A stretch of DNA of 64,000 nt from Acanthaster planci (lineage: Eukaryota; Echinodermata; Asteroidea; Valvatida; Acanthasteridae), in the NCBI RefSeq assembly GCF_001949145.1, contig NW_019091498.1:614380-678379 (forward strand), in the 5' to 3' direction. Below are positions 12,001 to 19,451 of this stretch, piece by piece. Below the pieces are notes generated by a model. That model saw only the letters and a program-made list of their open reading frames with translations. It searched no databases and was not told the origin of the DNA. The position numbers and the translations under genes were made by a program. The stretch's first letter is position 1; every line of letters begins with the position of its first letter.

Positions 12001-15000
12001 TAATATGATATTGCATCAACATGACAGTATTTACCATGGTGATATCATGATATTGCACCCAGATGACAATATATACCGTGGTAATATCATTATAGTGTGA
12101 CAAGATGATAGTGTTTTAACTATGATAATATCATGACTGTGTGCCCCAGATTTGCCGGATTGTCTGATGAATTTGGATGATAAAGATCAGATCATGGGGA
12201 CACTGTATTGACATGGGCTGTACAGCTGTTAGGGTTATATTTTTCCCCATTTGTCGCCCTGCAGCATGCATTCAAAGACAAGGAAGTCCAGGCCATGTAC
12301 TTGCTTACAGATGGCAAACCGGACAGCAGCACAGCGAGGGTCCTGAGGGAGGTGGCTCAGGTCAACACGATCAGGGGCGTCAAGATCCACACCATCTCAT
12401 TCAACTGCGAAGATGAGTGAGTCAAGCTAACTGGGGAAAATTGCAGAGAGTTGCTGACCGTAGACATTTTGAGTGTTAAGCACAGATTATGTTTGCATAG
12501 CAAAAACAGTTACCAGGGAAAAGGTCATGCAACATGTGTTGCATGTGACTGGTTCTCGACTATATTTGCTGTTGACTGGAATAATGTTGAGTTTCTAGAG
12601 CTCCTTGGCTCTGATGGTTGGCGTTTGAGTTATGTGCTATAGCATCCAGGTTCAAATCCCAACAGTAGCCATGTTGTTTGTGTCCTTAAGCAAGACACAT
12701 TACTTTAATTACCTCTGTCTGTCTAGACGTGCGGGATACATCCCAGATAGAGAACAGAATGCTGCAAAAATTGGCTAATAATGACAAAGTACCTCAAGAT
12801 TTGTTTAAAGCTGTTGTAAAAGCAGCATGTTTTTGTCAAGGGAATCTTGTAAGGGAATTAAGCGGAGAATGGGCATTTTAAATGTACTAGTTGAAACCAG
12901 GGCCTGTGCCTAGGGACAGTAATGGACCGGGCTGAAGGTGAGGTCCATGGTCTGAGTTTGTAAACTGTCCGAGATATTCATGAATTGAGACTGAGGCCTG
13001 CATCCTCAATATGCAAGATGAGGGGGAAAGTAACCGCTGTCTCCCGTCCAGCATTCCAGCCAGCAATGTTACCGTCAGGCGATGTTGCCTTTAAGGCAGG
13101 TCTTGAGCAGGAGTCCATTGGGCAAGTTCTTAAATTTGACGCGCTCTTTTTTTTTCTTCGCCATCTCCGATGCAGGACTGCCAACATCTTCCTGCGGCAG
13201 CTGGCAGCCATGTGTCGCAGTCGCTACCATCGCTGCTTCGCTGGAATGGACGGCGACCTGATGGCCCACAAGCTGCTAGACGAAGGCTTCAAAGATATCG
13301 ACGTAAGTGGAATGTTGCCCTCTGGCTTGACATGCAGTGTGTAGTCTCTGGTTGATGAAATTTTACCACGAAATTTTCAGAGAAAACTATGAGGACTTAA
13401 AACGTGAGTGTGTGTCAGTGCAGTAAATTCTATGCAACAAAATATGCTTTTAAACTGTTGTGTGCATTTGCATTAAGTTTCATGAGATCTTGTACAGCAG
13501 TTAATGGTTAAAGCTTTTATTTTCACTTGGACCTGTGTTTATTCAATCTTTAACTGAATTCAATAAATCATTTATGAATTTCAGCAGCAGATTTCAGGAA
13601 ACTTTACGCAATGGTGTAACTCCTTATGCCACATTTTATTCCGTGAGTTGCGCAACAAATTAAAGACCTATTTCACGAAAGTTGCGCACTGCATAAGTCT
13701 GTGACGAATTATGATGTAACTTACGCAGTCACGTTAGGTGGCGTAAGTTGCGCCAAACGGTCCCAAAATGAACATTTTGACCGGCATATATTCGGTTAAG
13801 CCTCAGTATTGCTGAAATAACAAGGCTTATTCGAGAAACGTACAACTTCGTTGTAGAAGTTAATGAAAAACTTGTGTGGCTGTGAAAGAACGGCGAGATT
13901 TTCTGTCCAGTTCTGACAAAGAAAAGACAAAAACTTTTACAAAATGGTGGGCGGAGGTGATTCAACGGCTGTTTGATGATTGTTGTTATATTGGAAGGTA
14001 ACCGCCGTTGTAAAACCGTTTTTGTCCTCGTCCAAGAAATTTAATATTATTAAAACGGGGCTCAGCTGCGCAGCTTTTTGTGAAATCAAACGTAAGTATA
14101 TCGTGCAACTACGGCATAAATTTGTGGCACAAGGTTTACGCATGGTTCAAAGTTACGCCAAATTTCGTGAATCCGGCTGCTGACAGTGTGAGTGCAAACT
14201 TGATATGATTCATTGTCTTATTTGAAGAGAGTTTGATCAGGTAATTTCCAGGAAGAATCGGCCAGAAATGAGCAAGCTTGTACTCTTTGACCCCTTAGCA
14301 TCCTGTGTTGCCGACCTTCGACAGCGATGACCTGAAGCGGTTGGTTGACGAGATCGAGCAGGCCAGGCACTTCCTGTCGCAGTCCCGATCCTTCAGACAG
14401 CTGTTTGGCACAACCGCAAAACCTCACGAGAAAAGTATGTGCACTTAACAATTGGTACTTTCTCCACCCAACTACTTCAGGGGTGTTGTGTCGTGGATGC
14501 CATTTTAATTTATATAATTTATTTATTTATAAAGCACGAATTTCAAAGATATGTTCAAATGCTCTGTACAGTGAAGACATTAAACGTGGTCGAGCCAATG
14601 GCATACAAGGGCGCCTCTGGCAGCTGACATATGACCCACATCCCAGCTACATCAATAGAGAGGAGACAAAAAGAAGCACTCACAGGTTTAGAGGTGGGAG
14701 GAAAACCCCAGAGAAGAAATTTCTGGGTAGAACCCACGGAATCAGGTAGGGACTGAAAACCCAATCCACATGTGGACCGGGCTGGGAATCGAACCCGGGA
14801 CCACAGAGGTGGAAGGCGAGGAAAGAACTACTTCACCAACCCGACTTTCCCCATTTTATTGATACCATTTGATCAGTGTCATTTTAAAGGGGACAGGCAA
14901 AGAATTTTTCCTCGGGCACACTTTGTGAGCAAGTCCATACTGTTCTTCAATGCACGAAAGCTGTTTGGTATCTTTTTTTTTATTGATTAAGTGTATTGAA

Positions 15001-15265
15001 ATGTGCACGTGAACTGGTTCCAAGAGCAAGAATTCACAACCGTGCTTGGTAGCTTCAGAATGTCAAACGTGGCCCCTTGATGGAATTCTCAAAACGGCCA
15101 AGATTTGTAAAGATGGGGACTTTATCATATCCCGTATCAAGTTTACACCTATATTGAATCTAGGGTGTAAATGTTGCTAATTGGATTTTGTCTGCTTCAG
15201 ACATGTCTGCTCGACACATCCCTGCCAACCACGTCAGGCCACCAGTGTCCGCAGGAGCCACATGA
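1..15265 (+). CDS. VWA3A: VWA3A-like von Willebrand factor A domain protein, 3' part of gene (18 exons, 5' end missing)
   Basis: Joining 18 exons gives an uninterrupted reading frame of 680 residues plus a TGA stop; all intron phases agree. In order the protein has: the second half of a VWA domain (FNLIGFSSTARAW, then YLFTSGIPDQ); a GRFHWF...ESDDI...NYSQK segment typical of the VWA3 family; a Lys/Arg-rich linker with PSSAKK motifs; a WLKMYGLGKLRLDL segment; and a complete second VWA domain with the MIDAS residues DTSGSM, the GNT threonine and LLTDGKPD. The chain ends about 60 residues after that domain. Two VWA domains and a short tail fit VWA3A (about 1,180 residues in human) better than VWA3B. 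There is no signal peptide or membrane segment in the visible part, so it is probably intracellular; a link to cilia is known only loosely for the family. The second domain should bind a divalent metal and a protein ligand; the first lacks the MIDAS aspartate. The 5' part lies outside the window. Confidence 0.88.
673..919. mobile_element. Foldback (MITE-like) element with GGGCCCAATTT ends
   Basis: Near-perfect terminal inverted repeats of about 28 bp: GGGCCCAATTTCATGGC...CTGCTTACCGC on the left, and its reverse complement with a few changes on the right (GCGGTAAGCAG...GAAATTGGGCCC). The interior (about 190 bp) is rich in further GCAGAATT and GGTAAGC inverted copies and has no coding frame. 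It lies in the first visible intron of the VWA gene. No clear target-site duplication is seen. Confidence 0.75.
1038..1112 (+). CDS. VWA3A: VWA3A-like exon b, first VWA domain
   Basis: Acceptor ccgacag, donor gtgagta. It encodes GFSSTARAWRPFMHEPTEQN followed by LQMAWK, the usual 'F.S....W......P....N...A..W' pattern of VWA3 domains. Phase 2 to phase 2. Confidence 0.88.
1141..1352 (+). repeat. Minisatellite, about 62-bp unit, 3-4 copies
   Basis: Copies of GTAGGGAGAATATAAACATG begin at 1154, 1216, 1275 and 1338, each followed (except the last) by an AGCCAAGCA..CTAAGTGCTTG block and GAGTGCAAGGGG. The unit length varies (62, 59, 63). It fills most of the intron between exons b and c and gives false minus-strand reading frames. 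Confidence 0.85.
1523..1621 (+). CDS. VWA3A: VWA3A-like exon c, first VWA domain
   Basis: Encodes WVLGLECGGSRNFLSALRLA then LENEEDRKRNLS. The acceptor is ctctgtcag. Two GT donors lie 4 bp apart (GTGAGTGG). The better-looking upstream donor (exon end 1617) leaves phase 1, which does not fit the next exon. The weaker downstream donor (exon end 1621) gives phase 2 and restores the frame, so it is used here. The total length is then divisible by three down to the stop. Confidence 0.75.
   Translation: MGAWSGVRRQSEFPLGPAAGLGERGRPQTQFE
2132..2447 (+). CDS. VWA3A: VWA3A-like exon d, end of first VWA domain and GRFHWF segment
   Basis: The longest exon (316 bp), after a long pyrimidine tract ending ctgttag; donor gttgga, phase 0. 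It encodes CGWRYLFTSGIPDQLPEVIC, a region with HAVLFNVDDYDSRG, and GGRFHWFRETGIIESDDI ending NYSQK. FTSG stands where a MIDAS domain would have LTDG, so the metal-binding aspartate is absent. Third codon positions are strongly GC-rich. Confidence 0.93.
3430..3474 (+). CDS. VWA3A: VWA3A-like exon e
   Basis: Encodes CAMLVDSVKKRSPKY (45 bp, phase 0 to 0). The donor gtaagt at 3475 is preferred over gtatgt at 3471, because only the former keeps the frame into the next exon. Confidence 0.8.
4101..4223 (+). CDS. VWA3A: VWA3A-like exon f, basic linker
   Basis: Encodes QAELTNGSSDDQPKMLPMRP and SSAKKRALPAPKHTELSLARL, a low-complexity basic linker. The acceptor is a CAGCAG tandem (exon could start at 4101 or 4104), which would add or drop one Gln. 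Donor gtgagt. Phase 0 to 0. Confidence 0.82.
4859..4940 (+). CDS. VWA3A: VWA3A-like exon g, with two in-frame donors
   Basis: Encodes QITETKDKDD then SKSLPRSRPSSAKKDPS. Two strong gtaagt donors exist: at 4890 (31-bp exon) and at 4941 (82-bp exon). Both leave phase 1, so both splice in frame and differ by 17 residues. The longer form is listed because its PSSAKK echoes the previous exon and the basic linker. Confidence 0.7.
5314..5430 (+). CDS. VWA3A: VWA3A-like exon h, basic linker
   Basis: Acceptor ttaatttcgtag, donor gtgagt. Encodes LDSNRLATEKDRKTKRPGSA, then HKAKPTKQVFYTEFKNEV. Phase 1 to 1. Rich in Lys and Arg. Confidence 0.85.
6279..6388 (+). CDS. VWA3A: VWA3A-like exon i
   Basis: Acceptor tttcgcag, donor gtgggt. 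Encodes GTVFKQYPDILGKKKAVRKA then INHPVIPDREELKTTKE, phase 1 to 0. Confidence 0.87.
7261..7379 (+). CDS. VWA3A: VWA3A-like exon j
   Basis: Encodes WLKMYGLGKLRLDLNKLVSG, then PECTHAKRHIGTLNKSVTA. The acceptor is ccgaaccaaag after a T tract, weaker than the others but the only one that keeps the WLKMYGL start in frame. Donor gtgagt, phase 0 to 2. Confidence 0.82.
7961..7994 (+). CDS. VWA3A: VWA3A-like exon k (34 bp)
   Basis: A tiny exon encoding YCTIFPSVNIK across the junction; acceptor ttcttggcag, donor gtatgt, phase 2 to 0. The phase match on both sides supports it despite its size. Confidence 0.8.
8483..8629 (+). CDS. VWA3A: VWA3A-like exon l, helical segment
   Basis: Encodes GTVRHLQIQAHELEDYEKQI and ELVLRRYLRRLQWLLGASRR, a charged helical stretch, ending EKK. 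Acceptor ccacgcag, donor gtacat, phase 0 to 0. Confidence 0.9.
8737..8932 (-). mobile_element. tRNA-derived SINE, 3'-truncated copy
   Basis: On the minus strand this starts with a tRNA-like head containing a Pol III B box (GGTTCGATTCC at about 8865-8875), followed by CCACATGTGGATTGGGTTTT and CAGTCCCTACCTG. The same order and sequence are found in the fuller copy at 14510-14850. The A-rich tail is absent here. Confidence 0.72.
9848..9954 (+). CDS. VWA3A: VWA3A-like exon m, start of second VWA domain with MIDAS
   Basis: Encodes VTVLVDTSGSMVSHMDELKQ then ELVALVWDQFQRENIR. DTSGSM is the DxSxS metal-binding motif of a VWA domain, after a hydrophobic beta strand. Acceptor gggctag, donor gtaatc, phase 0 to 2. 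Confidence 0.93.
10130..10440. repeat. C-rich tandem repeat (CCCAACC / CCAGCCCATCCC), G4-prone on minus strand
   Basis: A region built from CCAACC, CCAGCCC and CCTACCC blocks. A 44-bp unit (AATCCAGCCCATCCC near 10169, 10213, 10257) is visible in the first part. The end (10380-10435) is CCCAACCCCAGCCTA repeats. The minus strand reads runs of GGG and GGGG at short spacing, the pattern of a G-quadruplex. It lies in the intron between exons m and n. Confidence 0.82.
11233..11377 (+). CDS. VWA3A: VWA3A-like exon n, second VWA domain
   Basis: Encodes SFNIIRFSGDIEPWRNSLVE, then NCHDAVRWISTFVPAGNTCT and LEALL. The Thr in GNT is the second MIDAS element. Acceptor cattgcag, donor gtaaaa, phase 2 to 0. 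Confidence 0.92.
11790..12140 (+). repeat. 42-bp minisatellite with three-unit higher order
   Basis: GATATTGCA starts at 11799, 11841, 11883, 11925, 11968, 12007 and 12049, so the unit is about 42 bp. Three unit types (GATGACAAT..TTGCCATG, GATGACAAT..TACCATGGTAA, CAACATGACAG..TACCATGGTGA) come in the same order twice. That is a higher-order period of about 125 bp. Each unit holds the palindromes CCATGG and ATATCATGATAT. It lies between exons n and o. Confidence 0.88.
12265..12416 (+). CDS. VWA3A: VWA3A-like exon o, second VWA domain
   Basis: Encodes HAFKDKEVQAMYLLTDGKPD then STARVLREVAQ and VKIHTISFNCED. LLTDGKPD carries the third MIDAS element (Asp). Acceptor cgccctgcag, donor gtgagt, phase 0 to 2. 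Confidence 0.94.
12599..12790 (+). mobile_element. tRNA-derived SINE, degenerate, plus strand
   Basis: TGGCTCTGATGG (12606-12617) resembles a Pol III A box and GGTTCAAATCC (12649-12659) is a good B box, 43 bp apart as in a tRNA. The downstream GTGTCCTTAAGCAAGACAC resembles a block common in animal SINE bodies. The 3' end is not clear. It is not a functional tRNA: the acceptor stem does not pair. Confidence 0.55.
13176..13302 (+). CDS. VWA3A: VWA3A-like exon p, end of second VWA domain
   Basis: Encodes TANIFLRQLAAMCRSRYHRC then FAGMDGDLMAHKLLDEGFKD, the last helices of the VWA fold (ANRFL..LA pattern) and the region after it. Acceptor ccgatgcag, donor gtaagt, phase 2 to 0. Confidence 0.92.
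13660..14178. mobile_element. Possible foldback element with TTCACGAAA..TTGCGC ends
   Basis: Left: CCTATTTCACGAAAGTTGCG (13667-13686). Right: TTACGCCAAATTTCGTGAAT (14152-14171), the reverse complement with mismatches. Nearby sequence is rich in TTACGC, TTGCGC and GCGTAA motifs, and CATAA..GTGCAAC motifs recur at both sides. The ends are more diverged than in the 673-919 element. No transposase frame is present. Confidence 0.45.
14299..14434 (+). CDS. VWA3A: VWA3A-like exon q
   Basis: Encodes HPVLPTFDSDDLKRLVDEIE and QARHFLSQSRSFRQLFG, a charged helical stretch. Acceptor ccccttag, donor gtatgt, phase 0 to 1. Confidence 0.88.
14510..14850 (-). mobile_element. tRNA-derived SINE, near full length, minus strand
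   Basis: On the minus strand: a tRNA-like head (GTCGGGTTGGTGAAGTAG), B box GGTTCGATTCC (at 14785-14795), then CCACATGTGGATTGGGTTTT, CAGTCCCTACCTG, and GGGGTTTTCCTCCCACCTC, a block like those conserved in several animal SINE families. It ends in ATAAATAAATAAA-like sequence (14510-14535), the expected simple-repeat tail. Shares head and body with 8737-8932. It lies in the last intron of the VWA gene. Confidence 0.8.
15201..15265 (+). CDS. VWA3A: VWA3A-like last coding exon with stop
   Basis: Acceptor tctgcttcag. Encodes MSARHIPANHVRPPVSAGAT and the stop TGA at 15263-15265. Phase 1 at entry matches the previous exon. A short disordered C-terminal tail. Confidence 0.82.
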
Positions 15266-18200
15266 ACGATGAGTAGAGCTCTCCAGCACTGCTCAGAGGA
15301 CCAAAAGACTGCAGAGAGATTTGTTTTGTCAACCCACGAATGAGACTACACAGCTTACTGCCAGAATCAGGACCCGATATCACAGTGGTACTAAATGGTT
15401 ATTTAAAGTCACGCTCACCCCAGCAGAAAATCATGTCGCTGCTGAAGTAGTATTTCACAGATTTGTTATAGTCACGTGCTCCTGGAGATTTTTATTATCA
15501 TTTGACTGATTTAAACAGCTTTCCCCTTTGGGATTGAGCGAGCTTTTGCTGTGCTTACTGCTCAACAGTCTCCATGAAATAGATGGGTCTTTAAGTACAA
15601 AAATCGACTGTTAACACAGCAGTGCTGTGAAATGTTACCAAAAGTTTGGCTTAGCGACTCCAAACCCGCTCCCCATTTGAAATATGTCCAAAACAGCAAT
15701 TGGTAACATCAGACTGAAGCCTCAAAATCCTCGTCCTTCTTTCGTTTCTGAAATTTTGCCATAAACTCTAGCTTCCCACCGTAGCTTGCTGTTAAAACGT
15801 ACCAGCTAAAAACAAGATCTTTCATTCTCTGATCTATCACTCTGAAATAAGCTTTATGTGTTTTCAGTGTTTCAAAAAGAAATAAGAGGTTTCAGTAAAG
15901 TCATGTGCAAAATGTTTTTTATCAAATTTTACAATAACACTGGTGGGTAATCCTCTGTTTGGCTGAATTTGGGGGCACGGATGTCTGAGCCTCCAGACGA
16001 ATCTTGAAAAGAGCATTTCAGCTAATCACACTCTGACATTCCATGGTGCCAGACGAAATTAAGGGTCAAACCTTGATTTGTGAAATTTAAAGAAAGGAAA
16101 AAGTCGAGACTTTCAAGTGATACCAGTGGCTGAAAATCTAGTCATATTACTGATTGGAGAAAAATGCACATTAATATTCAAATCATGGCATCGTTGATTC
16201 AGCCCACATTGTAGTACATGTGAGGCCCCTTCTTCCTCAGAATGACGGATCATCCAAATTGTAATAGAAAAGTTAATATTCAGATTTTTGTTTATTTGTG
16301 AGGCTGTATTCAAATTAAAAAGTATTATATCTATTTCTTTAGATTGTTGTAAATAGGTTTTATTAATTGTAAATTCTTTACACTAAGGTAAGATTTTATG
16401 AAACGTGATCTAGCTGCAAGCTTCTGATTGTATCATATTTAGCGTGATTTTTTTTTTTTTTGATTTTTCTTTTTTTTTTGTTAAAAATTTACTCAAATCA
16501 ATAGAAAGCTTGCATAGTGCTGGTGCAATACAACTTTTTTTGTGAGCTGTCAGAAGAAACAATGCTAGTTGCTCAGAAAAGTCCAAGTGAGTTCAGCAGA
16601 GCATTTGTGTCTGTCATAGAAACTGAATGGTAACTGGGTTCATGATGACGACTTAGTCCATTTTTGGTATTTTCCATTTCAAGTGACTGGCTTTTACATT
16701 TAAGCTCTGAAAGAGGGGGGGGGGGGAAATCAGCCCCCAGCCTTTTTTTTTCTGATATCACCCCAGTACATTGTTGGTATAATCCAATCCATCAGGAGCT
16801 TTTCAGTAACTCGTTGCAATCATTTTTACACCAAGTTTGTTAAAATTTAACATACCATTCTCGCCAGGTTAGCCCAAAATGTAAGCCTTGGCTTTCAGCT
16901 GCAGTGCTCAGTGTACGCAAACTTGCATGTGTGTGGCCGAGGACTGTTTTTACATGCATGTCAAGTGTTTAAAAAATTGGGCATGGGACAGCTGAGTTGT
17001 TGTGGGGTGGGGTTGGAGTCTGCACATGTCCCCCCCCCTCCCCGCTGCGGGATGGTCCAAAAAACTTGCTCTGTTAGGGTTAAGAACAGACATACTGGAC
17101 AGTGCCAGATGCAGGTTTTGTACCCAGGGAGGGGGGAAATGGGATTTTGAAACCTCTTTAGAGAAGGGTGATAATGGTACCATGTCTACGGTTTTTGCAC
17201 TTTCAATAGAAAATAAAACTTCTCTGAAAGAAGTGGTATGGTGCCCAACCTCCTGGATATGCCACTGTCATTGAACAAATACTTAGGAACCCATTCAAAA
17301 ACTTGATTTAGCCTCATTGTGATGACTTTTGTGCTTTGTTTTACAAAATAAACTTGTCAAATTGCGGTTGAGTAAGTCTGTCTAAGGCTTGTAATTCGGC
17401 CATGATAAATGATATTTTCAGGGACAAGTATTTAATTCATAGCTTTAATCAGTTGCTAGCAAACATTTAAATATTTCAAATTACATGTACTGTATTATAG
17501 CGAGTGTCACTTTGTCAATTCTTTTTTGTGTAAAGAAATGTGTAGACTGTTTTTCACAATTTCCTCCCCAGCAAATTCATGTCAATCACTTGTCCCTGCA
17601 AGTCCATCAGAAGTCATCACAAATCCTTGTGAATCCAGTACAGTCAAGTCCTCATTTGGTCCTAGCGTATTTACAAGTCCTCACAAGTCCTTGCAAATCC
17701 AGTCCTCACAAGTCCTGACAAGTCTATCACAAGACCACATATTCCTGCAAGTCCATCCATTACATGTCTCCACAAGTCCTTTTACATTCGCAATCAGTCC
17801 TCACAAGTCCATCATAAGTCCTCACGTCCCTGTTAGCACCATCACAAGTCCTTGCAAGTCCAGTCCTCACAAGTCCTGGCATGTTCACAAGTCCTGACAA
17901 GTCTATCACAAGACTTCATATTTTCCTGCAAGTCCATTATAAGTCCTTTTATTAAGTCCATTGAATGTATTCACAAGTCCTTGTGCATTCGCCATCAGTC
18001 AACACAAGTCCATCATATGTCCTCACACATCCCTGCAAGTCTATCACAAGTTTTTTGGTCTCAAACCTAGTCACAGGCTCTTCAAACAAACCATGTATAC
18101 AGCAGCATTCCTTTGTCTTTGTTCATCCTGTTCAACTAGATTTGTGACTGGACTTGTGGCAGATTTGACTAATCCATTTAACTCATTGGGAACCTACCAG

Positions 18201-18590
18201 TGGACCAGATTTAATATGAATCACATCAAAGATTAAAAGACATATTTGTATGTATATTGGAAATTCGTGTAAAGAAATTAAACAGTGAGCATACAATCTT
18301 TTTTTTTAGAAGTACCTTTCGAGTAATTTGAACTGCTTGTGTTTTGTCCAAAATTGCGTAGGAAAAAAAGGAAATTGCATTCAAAAACATTTCAGGCGTA
18401 CTTATTCTGACGTTTTTAGTGTCAAAGAATCCCTTTTTATAACTCGGGTTTTGATTTTGAAATAATCCTATTTTCGGCTTTCAAACCTAAGGGACCAAAA
18501 TAAATAGGAAAAAATTTTAAAAGCTTTGGAAAATAGGGGAATTAAAAAACTATACGACAGTGGATGAAAAAGATACGAAATGTCCAATTT
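15266..18590 (+). other. 3' UTR of the VWA gene and intergenic DNA
   Basis: No coding exon is recognised. Candidate poly(A) signals after the stop are ATTAAA at 16314-16319 and AATAAA at 17212-17217 and 17347-17352; I cannot tell which is used. The stretch also has long T tracts near 16450-16480, a G run near 16717-16728, and the CAAGTCC minisatellite (17590-18060). Confidence 0.6.
17590..18060 (+). repeat. Degenerate CAAGTCC minisatellite
   Basis: CACAAGTCC, GCAAGTCC and CAAGTCCATCA recur at least 14 times at irregular spacing (about 9 to 35 bp), linked by TCCTCA, CTGA and TATCACAAG. The reading frames rich in Ser, Pro, Gln and Lys that cross it are a by-product. Confidence 0.85.
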
Positions 18591-19275
18591 CAGGAGGAGA
18601 GGAAGCTGGAAAATCTTATCCGTGCCTATCCCCCCGCGACGAGATTATTGAGGGCGCTGCACTGGTTAACCGCTGTCGTTTTTCGTTTGTTTTCTGGAGC
18701 CAACTCCGAGGCGCTTTTCTCCCAAGAGGGGCGGGGATGAGATGGAGATGGAATCTAAACGAAAAATACATCAAATCCTGGCGTTCTGTCTGAAGGTGGT
18801 TTTCTTGTCCTTTCCCATGAGAAAGTAATTTCATTTTATTTCGGTCCATTGTATCACCCCCGCCACGCCCCGGGGGCCAACCCACATGACCCAGGTTCCC
18901 TAGAAGAAGGTGGCTATTCTACAGAAGCCTGTTTTTTTTTTACATTTTAAGGGCCGCTTTATGATATTGTTTGGCTAAATTTCAGTTTATGCGTGGAGGT
19001 TGGTTTATTCTAGACGCAGTTGTAGGAAATCGCAAGTGATGTTCACCACTTTCCGTTTGGCTGTCATTCGGGGAGCTCAGTGTTTATGTGCGTACGCGCG
19101 TTGCGAGGGCGTTTTCAGATCGCATGTGTTCATGCTGCATGCGCTTGTGTACTCGTACGTAAATGTTCATTGCATCCTGAATACCCGCGATATATTGTGC
19201 GATAGGATTTACACGAGCAGGCGGCGGTGGATTTTTTCACCCCTCTCCAAGTGGTCCGGGAGGCGAAGAGAGGAA
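18590..19275 (+). promoter_or_regulatory. Presumed promoter and 5' UTR region of the PKC gene
   Basis: GC-richer than the surroundings with clustered CpGs (CCCCCCGCGACGAG near 18630; a GC block CCACGCCCCGGGGG near 18865; GCGTACGCGCGTTGCGAGG near 19090). It directly precedes the first coding exon. ATATATTG near 19190 could be a weak TATA-like site. The transcription start cannot be placed from sequence alone. Confidence 0.4.
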
Positions 19276-19451
19276 ATGTCATCAAAAAGTTCCAGCACCT
19301 ACGGGGACGACGGTGTCTCCCGGCCGGCTAAGGGTTTTGCCAGGCGGGGGGCCGTGCGCCAGAAAGTCGTGCACGAAGTCCGTAGCCACAAGTTCATCCC
19401 GCGGTTTTTCAAGCAGCCGACATTTTGCAGCCACTGCACGGATTTCATATG
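19276..19451 (+). CDS. PRKCA/B: PKC exon 1: pseudosubstrate and start of C1A
   Basis: ATG with G at -3. Encodes [40 protein letters not shown] and [18 protein letters not shown], ending TG in phase 2 before gtgagcg. The Ser-rich first 15 residues differ from vertebrate isoforms; from the pseudosubstrate on it is strongly conserved. Confidence 0.95.

Noticed and set aside
14782-14802. Functional tRNA gene from the good B box
   Set aside because: No paired acceptor or anticodon stem, a degenerate A box, and a SINE body and tail follow it.
16435-16500. Long T tracts as a terminator or a processed-gene poly(A) tail
   Set aside because: There is no adjoining processed gene or Pol III gene; simple low-complexity DNA.
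17485-18147. Ser/Pro/Gln/Lys-rich frames over the CAAGTCC array
   Set aside because: Frame stays open only because the repeat lacks stops; several frames overlap and none has splice or family support.
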